Origin: Pseudanabaena sp.
GTDB lineage: Bacteria > Cyanobacteriota > Cyanobacteriia > Pseudanabaenales > Pseudanabaenaceae
NCBI GenBank assembly: GCA_003249035.1
Contig: QBMK01000019.1
Span: forward strand, 14,013-61,802
Direction: 5' to 3'
Length of the DNA: 47,790 nt
In this document: positions 33,822-43,271 of the stretch, in pieces
How the letters are laid out: each line of letters begins with the position of its first letter
Position numbering within the stretch: position 1 is the first letter of the stretch
Program-made: the position numbers and the translations under genes
Notes under the pieces: model-generated
Database searches by the model: none
The model's input: only the letters and a program-made list of their open reading frames with translations
What the model was told of the DNA's origin: nothing

Positions 33822-36800
33822 TCAGGACTGCTCAACTCCACTAAAGATATCTAATTGAAGAATAGCAGTCTCTTCATTCTCTGGACGGTCGAGGTTCACT
33901 GCTGAAACAGGAGATGCTGTCGTCATAATTTTAGTGCGGCTTTGGGATTTCCAATGAGGATAATGGAGAAGAGGAAAGGATGCGACTTTTTTGGCTAAAG
34001 CCCAGAAGAATACATAGCCAGATAACAAACGCTCAAACGAGCAAAATCTCGACTCTCTGAGCGTTTCAATAAGGTCTATTTCCGTGGAATTTTCGGACTT
34101 AGTTTCCAGTGGGTCGTCCAATTGCTCGAAAATTTGATTCGATACGGTTATGGTCTCGGATGCTCCTTGGCAATGGATCGCTGGATTGGAACTAACCAGA
34201 ACGATCTCTGGACCTACACCCAAATTGCGAATGCCGTTAGCTTGACTTGCTGTCATCAAGACCGCTTTTTCGTCATGTTGCTGCTTGGCACTAAGCTGCC
34301 CATCAGGAGCACCTAAAAATATTAAGGCTCCTCTGACAACTCGGTGACCGAAATGATGCAACATATGATCCTGCGGATTAGCACCGTGAACTTCTAACGA
34401 GGCAATTCCGTAACTGAGAGAAAATAGCTTGCTGACATAGGATTTTAATAGCTGATGAACCCAAGGGGCATCGCCAATTACCAATGTTCTTTTACCTAGT
34501 CGCGCTAAAAGTGGTCTGCCTTGGAGATATCGCAGTCCTAATGCCCAAAACCAAGCACCAAAAATATAAATTGTAATATCAAGCAACGTAATCCAAGGGT
34601 GAAGCAACCGCATAAACAGAGATTCACTCGAAATCTGGAAGGCAAGCGAGAACCAGTGAAACAACACATTGAAGATTGGGATCGTATATCCAAATGGAAT
34701 CGCCCATCCTACGGTGATAAATACATACAGCGCCTGAATACCCCAAGCCAGAGGGGCTTCGGTGACATGGAGCGCCCATTTCTCACCGCTTTGTCGTAAT
34801 TGCTGGTGTAGCGAAGACTGAATTGGGATACCCGAAGAGCTCGTTCCGACTATTTTTGTGACGTTTCGATCGAGAAAGTCATCCTTGAATCGTTCCAGCA
34901 TGAGGAGACTCTCTAGGGTCAATGTCATCCCGAAGGGGTGGGAATTTGGAAAGGTGCGCCGCATCTGTCGGGCTAAATAAAATAGCAACTCTGTTAAGGT
35001 TTGATGATTTGCGGCTGTCGATACTGTGGCAGGCTCGGCTGTCCTGCGCCCACTACCATTGATCAAGATCCTGCGACTAAACTGCTCCTCTCGAAAAGTC
35101 GGTTGCGCTAAAGGGGAACTAATGAAGCTGCTTGGTTCCCCCGTGAGGACAAAAACCTCTCCAATCACTTCTTTGCGGACGAGCAAATCGAAGGCATTCA
35201 GGACTTGCATTGTGGGAAATGTTTGCCCAGATTGGCTGATTGCTAGAACGATCGACTGACTTGCTAACCGCAGGCTCTGAAAGTCGAACTGCAATCGTCT
35301 TAGAACCTGATTGGCAGAGAGAGCCTTAATGGACAGCAGGGGAAACACTGTCTTTAGATCTTGGGCAAATCGTTCCCCCACCCATAAGCTACTCTCTACC
35401 CCAGTGATTAGAATCTCAACTGTCCTCGATACTGCGAGCTGAGGATCTAACCCATTGGCAAGCATCTTCTGTTGCTTGTCTTCAAGGTATTTTGCTTTGA
35501 CAATCAGCAGATTAAGCAGATGTTCGGCACTCTGGCGGTTTAATGATGCAGGATTTATCCATGAATCTTGAATAGTTCTTAACACATGAGGAATTTCATT
35601 GAGGTCAGTTGCGACTGGATCGGGAGATTGTCTTCGAGAATTCTGGATAAAAGGATGGTCTTGAAATATATGCCATCTACTATCAATTTCATCAGGAGTT
35701 AACTCATGTTGCTGGGTCATTGAATAAACCCTCAGGGGTTTATCACTAAGTAGAGCAATTTCTCCAGTATTTTGATTCAAGTCCAAACGCTTTGTATTTG
35801 GACTTGTTGACAAGATCGCGTCTACAGCAGATGGTTCCGAAGCGTAGATTGCATAGTCCTCCTGGTGATTAATCCCGATAGAGATAAGTTGTCCTAGGGA
35901 ACTCAAAACGATCTGATCTGGTTGTAGGGTGGAGACTGTGGCTAATCCGAAGCTGCCCCAAGCACGCTCCATAAAAAGCTGCATCGCATGATATGTATCG
36001 TTGTAAAAAAAAGAATGAATTGCCATGTTGACAAAAGCAGACAATTTATTCTCACCCCAGAGACTCATTTCTTCTTGCCAATCAAAATTCTGCACAACTG
36101 CCTTCTGAAACTTATCCAAAATGTCTGGAACAAAAATCTCTTCTGCCGTTGTCAACGATCTAATAGAAAGTCCAAAAGTCGTTTCAAATATCCTTGCCCA
36201 CTTACTTAACTCTGATTCAGATGGAGCCTGATTCGGAGCATCTTTAGATGGTTCTTGTGCACCAAATGTTTCTTTGTAGGAAGCAATAACTATTTGGTAA
36301 GCCAATCTTACAGAAGCATCCCACATGCCCTGAGTTATAAGTAAATCCATCATTCCAGCAATCTTGGGAGAATCTCCAATGGTGCTATTTGGCGTATGCA
36401 ATACCCTTTCTAGCCACAATCCTAGATTGGTAGTATCAATGGATCTACCAAAGATTTGCCAACTATCAAAGTCGCCATTATGGGTAATGCGATGATTAAC
36501 ATTTTTTTCTTTGGCAATCCACTTTCCGTTTTCAATTTGCCAAACTGTTGCAGTTCTAGCTGGCATCCATTCAAGCCAATGGGTTTCATGCCTCGAAGGA
36601 GGCGCACTGGTTCCGTATCGATAGTGCCACATTCCTAGAATTGTGGATTCTAGGGGTTTGACCCCAGAGGTATTAGCTCGCTGTCTGGCTCGAGCAAAGG
36701 AGATTTCGAGCGATCGCGTTAGATTGCTGCGCTTCTGATTGACGATTTTGTGTCCTATGAAAACAACTTGTTTGGAACGGTTACGACCTACCGTTAGTCC

Positions 36801-37664
36801 GCCTCCTGCTTGCCCACCACGAATCTCAGTTTCCGAACCCATATTCTGAAAGATATCAATGACTCTCTTGGGGAGAAGCACCTGACCATCCTCTAACTGC
36901 CGTTTTCCTATAAAGCCAAAATTCCCGCAGTAAAAGCGATCGGCGATTCCTGTTACGGCAGCCCTCAGATCGGACAAAGAACTTAAGGCAGTTAGAAGAT
37001 TAGCGATCGCAAAGCTTTGCAAAATAAATTTTCCAACAAACCCATCAATCTGTCCATAAATATCGTGAGATTGGGATAAAGTAGATATTCCAAGGAGAAA
37101 GGCAATTAAATTAAACTGCATTCCACCCAATGCTTTAACTCGTATTTTCCCAGCATGGCGATAGCCAACTGCTACCCAAGGATAAGAGTCATTTTGGGCA
37201 AAAGAAACTAAGCCAGAGCTAAATGGAATGAGAGATTTGCCAATTTTGGAGACACTTCTATTCTCTAGAATATTGGCAAAACAAATGAAGGAAAGATTTT
37301 TATCAATAAAAGCAGTTACTAGAACATGACCAAGCCCATGAATGAAAATAGCAGTATTCCAGCACAGTCGAAATAGGAAGGATAGAATCAAAAACAAACA
37401 ACATTGTTGAAGTGGAGTGAATGTTTCTATGTTTGTGAATGCGATCGCAAGAATTACAATTTCAGGTAGGGAATTCTGTAATGTCGTTTTTATTTGAGGG
37501 CGTGCCAAGCAAAAAAGGAGGTCTTTTATGGAGAAGGACACCAGCCTTTGCGAGGTAGTGGTTCTTTTATAGAAATAAACCTTTTGGGCAAATTCATTTA
37601 CAAAGATATTTTTGATTTTTCCAAAATTGTCTTTCAAGAAGTATGCCATTGGGATATAGACCAA
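33822..37664 (-). CDS. Large membrane protein: M50-like, class-II glutaminase and SIS domains
   Basis: The 1280-residue product reads as a fusion. Residues 65-240 are membrane segments resembling an M50 metalloprotease whose zinc motif is HGLGH (109-113, Glu lost), with GGMQFNLIAF (180-189) and ANLLTALSSLSDLRAA near the second motif. Residues 246-660 look like the glutaminase domain of glucosamine-6-phosphate synthase: Cys246 in CGNFGFIG, Arg282 in IRGGQAGG, Arg349 in HYRYGTSAPPS, HNGD (395-398) and Asp410. Residues 750-845 match an SIS sugar-isomerase fold, ITGVESSLWVGERFA and SQSGQT (810-815). Three or four helices (975-1045) precede a Rossmann-like tail. The nucleophile Cys would be N-terminal in ordinary enzymes, so activity would need cleavage; alternatively it is a binding domain. 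Confidence 0.75.
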   Translation of the reverse strand: MVYIPMAYFLKDNFGKIKNIFVNEFAQKVYFYKRTTTSQRLVSFSIKDLLFCLARPQIKTTLQNSLPEIVILAIAFTNIETFTPLQQCCLFLILSFLFRLCWNTAIFIHGLGHVLVTAFIDKNLSFICFANILENRSVSKIGKSLIPFSSGLVSFAQNDSYPWVAVGYRHAGKIRVKALGGMQFNLIAFLLGISTLSQSHDIYGQIDGFVGKFILQSFAIANLLTALSSLSDLRAAVTGIADRFYCGNFGFIGKRQLEDGQVLLPKRVIDIFQNMGSETEIRGGQAGGGLTVGRNRSKQVVFIGHKIVNQKRSNLTRSLEISFARARQRANTSGVKPLESTILGMWHYRYGTSAPPSRHETHWLEWMPARTATVWQIENGKWIAKEKNVNHRITHNGDFDSWQIFGRSIDTTNLGLWLERVLHTPNSTIGDSPKIAGMMDLLITQGMWDASVRLAYQIVIASYKETFGAQEPSKDAPNQAPSESELSKWARIFETTFGLSIRSLTTAEEIFVPDILDKFQKAVVQNFDWQEEMSLWGENKLSAFVNMAIHSFFYNDTYHAMQLFMERAWGSFGLATVSTLQPDQIVLSSLGQLISIGINHQEDYAIYASEPSAVDAILSTSPNTKRLDLNQNTGEIALLSDKPLRVYSMTQQHELTPDEIDSRWHIFQDHPFIQNSRRQSPDPVATDLNEIPHVLRTIQDSWINPASLNRQSAEHLLNLLIVKAKYLEDKQQKMLANGLDPQLAVSRTVEILITGVESSLWVGERFAQDLKTVFPLLSIKALSANQVLRRLQFDFQSLRLASQSIVLAISQSGQTFPTMQVLNAFDLLVRKEVIGEVFVLTGEPSSFISSPLAQPTFREEQFSRRILINGSGRRTAEPATVSTAANHQTLTELLFYLARQMRRTFPNSHPFGMTLTLESLLMLERFKDDFLDRNVTKIVGTSSSGIPIQSSLHQQLRQSGEKWALHVTEAPLAWGIQALYVFITVGWAIPFGYTIPIFNVLFHWFSLAFQISSESLFMRLLHPWITLLDITIYIFGAWFWALGLRYLQGRPLLARLGKRTLVIGDAPWVHQLLKSYVSKLFSLSYGIASLEVHGANPQDHMLHHFGHRVVRGALIFLGAPDGQLSAKQQHDEKAVLMTASQANGIRNLGVGPEIVLVSSNPAIHCQGASETITVSNQIFEQLDDPLETKSENSTEIDLIETLRESRFCSFERLLSGYVFFWALAKKVASFPLLHYPHWKSQSRTKIMTTASPVSAVNLDRPENEETAILQLDIFSGVEQS

Positions 37665-37756
37665 ATGTGGATCGTTGACAATGATAAAAACTGTGTAATT
37701 CGACTTTGTAAACTACTTTTTTGGGATCGATTAGGCTTACTTAAAATGAATAGAGA

Positions 37757-37782
37757 TAAGGGCAATTCATGAATTGCCCTTA
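37757..37782. repeat. Palindrome of the GGGCAATTCATGAATTGCCC type
   Basis: TAAGGGCAATTC (37757-37768) pairs with GAATTGCCCTTA (37771-37782) around AT. This palindrome resembles one I recall as widely dispersed in cyanobacterial intergenic DNA. It sits in the 156-base space between the large fusion gene start and a small lipoprotein. Confidence 0.75.
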
Positions 37783-37820
37783 CGATAAAATCAAGGTTTT
37801 AAGGAATTACTCTGTAAGTC

Positions 37821-38006
37821 CTATTTGCGATATCTGTCAGACTCCAAGTATTTTTCGCCAGTAGGATGAACTGGTTTAGACTTTGAGTTGTCATATTTAG
37901 CATTTGGGTTGTTATCAGTGTTGGCTTTAAGAACTTCAGTTCCGCAAGAAGCCAGACTGGATGATAAAACAAGGCTTGTAACGATCGTGAGAGCTTTAAA
38001 CTTCAT
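37821..38006 (-). CDS. Small lipoprotein of unknown function
   Basis: The 61-residue precursor has a lipoprotein signal with lipobox LASC (Cys21) after a short hydrophobic core. The mature 41 residues are hydrophilic and Lys/Asn/Ser-rich (TEVLKANTDNNPNAKYDNSK) with no recognised motif. It should be anchored in a membrane facing the periplasm. It lies upstream of the large fusion gene on the same strand, 156 bases away, so co-transcription is possible. No function can be assigned. Confidence 0.7.
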   Translation of the reverse strand: MKFKALTIVTSLVLSSSLASCGTEVLKANTDNNPNAKYDNSKSKPVHPTGEKYLESDRYRK

Positions 38007-38320
38007 GGCTTTAATCTTTTTACTAAGTGTTCAATTGGCAAATGAGAGTTAAATAAAATAGAAAATCTCAAAAACTTTTCTGCCCTTTACATAGGAAGAA
38101 AAGGCTTTGAACCAGTTTTTTATAGTGCCGATGGACTTATCCATTTCTGAATAAGTCCTATCAGATATAGAAACTATAGTGCTCGGCATAAATTTTGGCG
38201 GTAGGAAAAAGTAGGAAAAAGTAGGAATTATTCAGGCTTTATTGTAAATTTTCATAAACAAGTAGAAATTGCCCAAAAAATGAAATATTTTAGTGATATC
38301 GGTGTTGGTGCGCCGATCTA
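38007..38320. other. Non-coding divergent interval with 10-base tandem repeats
   Basis: No gene is visible. GTAGGAAAAA occurs twice in tandem (38201-38210, 38211-38220) and a third partial unit GTAGGAA follows to 38227, about 95 bases before the NB-ARC/WD40 start. These could be binding sites for a regulator or a slippage tract. No clear -35/-10 pair was identified. Confidence 0.5.
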
Positions 38321-41300
38321 ATGGCAGTTGAAATGACAGTTGAAGAGGCGATCGCGATAGCAGAAAAACATCTCAACCGTGGACGACTAACAAGAGTCCA
38401 GGAGATAGTTTTTCGTCAATCTTGGCTAGGACAGACATACTCTGCCATGTCCGTAAACGGAGATTACGATCCCAGCTATGTCAAAGATATTGGCTCGGAA
38501 CTATGGCGATCGCTTTCTAAGGTTTTAGGTGAAAAAGTTACCAAAAATAATTTGTGCCAAGTGCTGGAGCGATTCGCACAGCCCCAAAGAGAAAAGAACT
38601 ATACAAGCTGGGGTGAAGCGACCGATGTTTCTCAATTCTTTGGACGAACTGCTGAATTGGAAACCCTCAGACAATGGGTTTTGCACGATCGCTGTCGCGT
38701 GGTCTTATTACTGGGTATGGGAGGAATTGGTAAAACCTCTCTTTCAGTGAAGCTTGCCGAACAAATACAGGGAGAATTTGATTTTGTGATTTGGCGATCG
38801 ATGCGGCAAGCGCCTTCTTTCCACGAAAAGATGATGAGCTATATCAAAATACTTTCGCATCACCAAGTTACAGCATTACCTCCTGACCACCACGATCAAA
38901 TTACTCTTTTGATTGAGTACCTTCGCAAATCCCGATGCTTACTGATTTTGGATAATTTCGATACGATATTGCAGCAGGGTCAACTGACAGGTAATTACCT
39001 TGAAGGCTATGAACCCTACGGTGAACTCCTAAGGAGATTGGGAGAAACTAGTCATCAAAGCTGCGTCCTTCTCAGCAGTCGGGAAAAATCGTCTGAAATC
39101 GCCGCTCTCGAAGGTGATGATTTGCCAGTTCGCACCCTGACTTTATCTGGATTAGGAGTCGAAGCAGGACAATCAATACTTGCCCTCAAAGGTCTATCAG
39201 GATCTAATCGCGAAACTAGGCAACTAGTAGAGCGCTACGGCGGTAATCCACTAGCCTTAAAAATTGCTGCCACTTCTATTCGCGACATACATGGAGGCAA
39301 GATCGCCCAGTTCCTTGCCGATGGCATAACTGTATTTAATGGTATAAGCAATCTCTTAGAAAAACAATTCCAAAGACTCTCCACATTAGAACAGCGAGTT
39401 ATGTACTGGCTAGCTATAAGTCACGAGAAGATTTCTCTAACGAAGTTGCAATCAGCCTTCCCACAAGAATTGTCTAAGCCCAAACTAATGGAAGTACTAG
39501 AGTCTTTACATTGCAGGAGCTTCATAGAAAACATTACAGGTGGATACACGCAGCAGCCAGTTGTAATGGAATATGTGACAAATCGATTTGTTGAACTAAT
39601 CTGTCTGGAAATAGTCACAGGAGCTCCGCAATATCTGCTGACTCACGCCCTGATGCAAGCCCAAGCAAAGGAATACATCCGCGACAGTCAAATTCATCTA
39701 ATCATGCGACCTATTCTCAATCAACTTCAAATCACGCTCGGCTCCGTTAAGCAGCTAGAGCATAAACTCGGTAGGCTGATTGCAAAGCTCCAAAATGAAA
39801 AGATAGATCCCGTAGGGTACGGCGGCGGAAATCTGCTGAATTTGCTTGCTCAATTAGAAACTGATTTAACAGGATATAACTTTTCGAATCTCACTATTCG
39901 TAGCAGTGATTTACGATCGCTTAAGTTACACCGAGAGAACTTCACTCAAGCCACCTTTCAAGATTGTGTTTTTGCGGCAACCTTTGGCGGCATTACTTGC
40001 GTCGCCTATAGTCCTGATGGGCTTTCACTTGCCATCAGCGATACAAATGGGGAAATTCAGATTTGGGATGTCAGCAATGGCAAACAACTCTTTAGCTGTA
40101 AAGAGCATAACAGTTGGGTCTGGAATATTGCTTTTAGCCCAAAGGCTCCAGTTTTAGCAAGTTGTGGGCAAGATCATACGATCAAACTGTGGGACACTAC
40201 TACTGGAATATGTTTCAAAACCTTGCAGGGACACAAGAGCATTGTCACCGCGATCGATTTTAGCCCTGATGGTCAATTCCTTATTAGTGGTAGCCATGAC
40301 TACACAGTTAAAGTTTGGAATCTAGCCTTAGGAGAATGCGTACAAATTCTGGAAGGACATCATGCATGTGTGTGGAGTGCCGCTTATCATCCCACGGGTC
40401 AAATCATAGGAACGGCAGGAGAAGATAACACTGTCAAGCTATGGAATATAGCAACTGGAAGCTGCGAGCTAACCTTGGAAGGACATCAGCAGTGGGTAAA
40501 AGCGATCGCCTTTAGTCCAGCAGGACAGATACTAGCAAGTGGCAGTTTCGATCAAACTGTGAAGTTGTGGGATTTAAATACTGGCGAATGTTTGAAAACA
40601 TTGCTGGGCCATACAGGAGTTGTGACTTCGTTAGAATTTAATTCCAAGGGCGATCTCCTAGTAAGTGGAAGTTATGACCAAACTATCAAGGTTTGGGATA
40701 CAGAAACAGGAAGATGTCTAGACACGCTTAAAAAGCATACCAATCGAATTTGGTCTGTGGCTTTTGATCCTCAAGGACACTTAGTTGCTAGTGGTGGCGA
40801 TGACAATGCCGCTAGGGTTTGGGAACTCCAAACGGGAAAATGTACGAAAACTTTCCAAGGACATAGCAACGTTATTTATGGAATCGTTCACAACTGGGAG
40901 CAAAACATACTTGCTAGTGGACATGAAGACCAGACAATTAAACTTTGGGATGTAAATCTTAATACCTTGCAAACCTTAAAAACAGACCTACAGCCTTTTC
41001 GGATATTGCATGGACACAGCAACCGTATCTTCTCTGTTGCCTTTAGTCCGAACGACCAATTTCTTGCTAGCGCCAGTGCCGATCGCACCATTAAACTTTG
41101 GAATTTCCATACTGGGCAATGCCTCAGAACCTTCTATGGTCATAACAGTTGGGTCTGGACAGTTGCTTTTAGCCCAGATGGGAACTTTCTTGCTAGCGGA
41201 AGCTACGACCATACCATCAAGATTTGGGATATTCATTCTGGAGAATGTCGTCAAACATTACAAGGTCACCCTAGTTCATTACTGGCGATCGCTTTTTGCT

Positions 41301-41881
41301 CCGATGGAAAAACTCTCTTTAGTAGCGGCTATGAAAAAATCGTTAAATGCTGGGATCTTGAAACAGGCAATTGTCTTCAGACTTGGGAAGCAGATTCCAA
41401 TCGCGTTTGGACAATTTCTTTAAGCCCAGATCGTCAATACATTGCAACTGGAGGAGACGACTCATCAGTAAAACTATGGGATATTCACACAATGGAATGT
41501 CTGCGCATATTCTCTGGTCATACCAGTCAAGTACTCTTTACTCAGTTCACCCCCGATGGCAGTCGCATGATCAGCAGTAGTAGCGATCGCACGATTAAAA
41601 TTTGGAATGTAGCTACTGGAGAATGCCTTGCCACGCTTCAAGGTCATCTCCATTGGGTACAGTCGTTTAGTCTTAGTCCAGACGCTCAAACACTTCTCAG
41701 TGCCAGTTGGGATGAAACAATCAAATGTTGGGATATCGCAACAGGTAAGTGTTATAAAACTTTAAGACCTTCTCGTCCATACGAAGGCATGATTATTAAC
41801 GATGTAAATAACTTAACTGAGGCGGAGATCGGTACTTTAAAAGCTTTGGGAGCAATAGAACAAAAATTGCTCAAGGCTTAA
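38321..41881 (+). CDS. vMAP-HTH / NB-ARC / WD40 STAND protein
   Basis: The 1186-residue protein has three parts. Residues 1-85 resemble the helix-turn-helix domain of vWA-MoxR-associated proteins (VEEAIAIAEKHLNRGRLTRV). Residues 100-450 are an NB-ARC ATPase with Walker A GMGGIGKTS (132-140), Walker B LLILDNFD (207-214), CVLLSSREK and GGNPLALK (307-314). From about residue 560 to 1160 come 14 WD40 repeats ending in WD or WN dipeptides, enough for two seven-bladed propellers. It is a cytoplasmic Apaf-1-like sensor; the ligand and output are unknown, and no effector domain is evident. The last 11 bases overlap convergent cobL. Confidence 0.92.
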   Translation: MAVEMTVEEAIAIAEKHLNRGRLTRVQEIVFRQSWLGQTYSAMSVNGDYDPSYVKDIGSELWRSLSKVLGEKVTKNNLCQVLERFAQPQREKNYTSWGEATDVSQFFGRTAELETLRQWVLHDRCRVVLLLGMGGIGKTSLSVKLAEQIQGEFDFVIWRSMRQAPSFHEKMMSYIKILSHHQVTALPPDHHDQITLLIEYLRKSRCLLILDNFDTILQQGQLTGNYLEGYEPYGELLRRLGETSHQSCVLLSSREKSSEIAALEGDDLPVRTLTLSGLGVEAGQSILALKGLSGSNRETRQLVERYGGNPLALKIAATSIRDIHGGKIAQFLADGITVFNGISNLLEKQFQRLSTLEQRVMYWLAISHEKISLTKLQSAFPQELSKPKLMEVLESLHCRSFIENITGGYTQQPVVMEYVTNRFVELICLEIVTGAPQYLLTHALMQAQAKEYIRDSQIHLIMRPILNQLQITLGSVKQLEHKLGRLIAKLQNEKIDPVGYGGGNLLNLLAQLETDLTGYNFSNLTIRSSDLRSLKLHRENFTQATFQDCVFAATFGGITCVAYSPDGLSLAISDTNGEIQIWDVSNGKQLFSCKEHNSWVWNIAFSPKAPVLASCGQDHTIKLWDTTTGICFKTLQGHKSIVTAIDFSPDGQFLISGSHDYTVKVWNLALGECVQILEGHHACVWSAAYHPTGQIIGTAGEDNTVKLWNIATGSCELTLEGHQQWVKAIAFSPAGQILASGSFDQTVKLWDLNTGECLKTLLGHTGVVTSLEFNSKGDLLVSGSYDQTIKVWDTETGRCLDTLKKHTNRIWSVAFDPQGHLVASGGDDNAARVWELQTGKCTKTFQGHSNVIYGIVHNWEQNILASGHEDQTIKLWDVNLNTLQTLKTDLQPFRILHGHSNRIFSVAFSPNDQFLASASADRTIKLWNFHTGQCLRTFYGHNSWVWTVAFSPDGNFLASGSYDHTIKIWDIHSGECRQTLQGHPSSLLAIAFCSDGKTLFSSGYEKIVKCWDLETGNCLQTWEADSNRVWTISLSPDRQYIATGGDDSSVKLWDIHTMECLRIFSGHTSQVLFTQFTPDGSRMISSSSDRTIKIWNVATGECLATLQGHLHWVQSFSLSPDAQTLLSASWDETIKCWDIATGKCYKTLRPSRPYEGMIINDVNNLTEAEIGTLKALGAIEQKLLKA

Positions 41882-43079
41882 TTGTTTTCCATTGGGTTAC
41901 AGGTCTCATCGGCTTCCAGCCCAGAAAAGAACCGATCGCTTCAGCATGACTAATCGAAATTTGGGTGAGTGTACCGCCATATTTTTGCTGCCACTGAAAT
42001 AATTTTTGTTCGCCCTCAAGGGTGACCACGTTAGCCACTAAGCGCCCCTGAGATCGCAAGCTTTCCCAGCAAGTCTCAAATAGATCGGTCACCGTTGCGC
42101 CACCACCAATAAAGATCGCGTCAGGTGTGGCTAAATCCTTGAGAACCTCAGGTGCTTTACCTTTGATGATTTTTAAATTGGGAGTACCGAGGGCGATCGC
42201 ATTTTCGGCAATGAAATGAGTGCGCGATTTTTCAATCGCGATCGCTTGACAACGGGGATGACTTCGCATCCACTCGATCGCAATAGAACCACAACCAGCC
42301 CCCACATCCCATAGTAATTCTCCCGCATTAGGAGCTAGTGCGGATAATGTAATCGCTCTAACTTCTCGTTTGGTTAACTGCCCATCGTGTTGATAAGCAT
42401 CATCGGGAAGCCCTGCCATTCGCGATAAAATCTTCGCTTCAGGTTCGGGAATGCATTCCACTGCGATCGCGTTGAGGTCTGCAAATTCCGAAAAGGATTG
42501 CCATTGATTTGCGAGACTAGAAATGATACGTTCTTTTGTTCCGTTAAGATGTTCTAAGACAGTGATTTTGCTATTGCTAAAATTGCGATTGCATAGGATT
42601 TTTGCCGCAATTTGCGGAGTCTCTTTCCCAGAACTAAGAATTAGAACTTTGGCTTTTGGATAGATATATGATTGCAATAACGCCGCAGGACGACCACATA
42701 AACTCAAGGTTTCTACTTCATTTTGTGACCATCCTAGTCGCGCACAAATTAAGCTAAAAGTGGAAGGTGATGGAACAATCGAAATTTCTTCTATGGGAAT
42801 TCTTTTTAAGAGAGTAGTACCAATTCCAAACCAAAGCGGATCGCCACTAGCTAAGACACATAATGATTTGCCTCGACAATCGATGATTTGCTGAATGGTT
42901 TCTTCAATCGGAGATGCCCAAACTAATCGCGATCGCCGATCTTCTGGCAACATAGCTAAATGGCGTTCTCCGCCTACTATAATCTCGGCAGTATCAATTA
43001 GCGATCGGGCGGCTGAGCTTAGCCCTGATAGTCCATCTTCACAAACACCAATTATTGCAAGCCATTTTTGAGAAGCCAT
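41871..43079 (-). CDS. cobL: Precorrin-6Y C5,15-methyltransferase (CobL, CbiE-CbiT fusion)
   Basis: The 402-residue protein joins a CbiE-type methyltransferase (residues 1-200; WLAIIGVCEDGLSGLSSAAR, VLASGDPLWFGIG, VPSPSTFSLICARLGW) to a CbiT domain (210-400; LTKREVRAITLSALAPNAGE, LLWDVGAGCGSIAIEWM, DAIFIGGGATVTDLFE). It methylates C5 and C15 of precorrin-6Y with SAM and decarboxylates C12 in the aerobic cobalamin pathway. Length fits the fused form. It is cytoplasmic, with no other cob genes in the window. Its stop lies within the end of the WD40 gene. Confidence 0.93.
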   Translation of the reverse strand: MASQKWLAIIGVCEDGLSGLSSAARSLIDTAEIIVGGERHLAMLPEDRRSRLVWASPIEETIQQIIDCRGKSLCVLASGDPLWFGIGTTLLKRIPIEEISIVPSPSTFSLICARLGWSQNEVETLSLCGRPAALLQSYIYPKAKVLILSSGKETPQIAAKILCNRNFSNSKITVLEHLNGTKERIISSLANQWQSFSEFADLNAIAVECIPEPEAKILSRMAGLPDDAYQHDGQLTKREVRAITLSALAPNAGELLWDVGAGCGSIAIEWMRSHPRCQAIAIEKSRTHFIAENAIALGTPNLKIIKGKAPEVLKDLATPDAIFIGGGATVTDLFETCWESLRSQGRLVANVVTLEGEQKLFQWQQKYGGTLTQISISHAEAIGSFLGWKPMRPVTQWKTIKP

Positions 43080-43123
43080 TTAGTTAAATCAGTAAATTGA
43101 GAACGGGTATTACTGAAACATCT

Positions 43124-43230
43124 TTATACCAATTCACAAAAGTGTTGTCACACTTTTGTGAATTGAAAACCAAGCCCAGCAAGGCGTTTACAAGCACAAA
43201 ATGGTGGGACTATTTTGTGCTTTGGTATTA
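43124..43230 (-). mobile_element. MITE-like element, copy 3
   Basis: Reverse orientation relative to copies 1 and 2. It begins (plus strand) TTATACCAATTCAC, has the palindrome with arms CAATTCACAAAAGTGT identical to copy 2, a degenerate middle hairpin, CACAAAATGG/ACTATTTTGTG and ends TTTGGTATTA. It lies between cobL and the small membrane protein gene. Confidence 0.82.
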
Positions 43231-43271
43231 GGTGATCTTTGTTCTAGGCAACATCAGTCACAGAGATACTC

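Noticed and set aside
37494-37772. Open frame of 92 codons overlapping the 5' end of the large fusion gene
   Set aside because: Most of it is antisense to coding sequence and the rest crosses a palindrome; no motif is visible.
38201-38227. CRISPR array
   Set aside because: The repeats are contiguous 10-base units without spacers; no cas genes are present.
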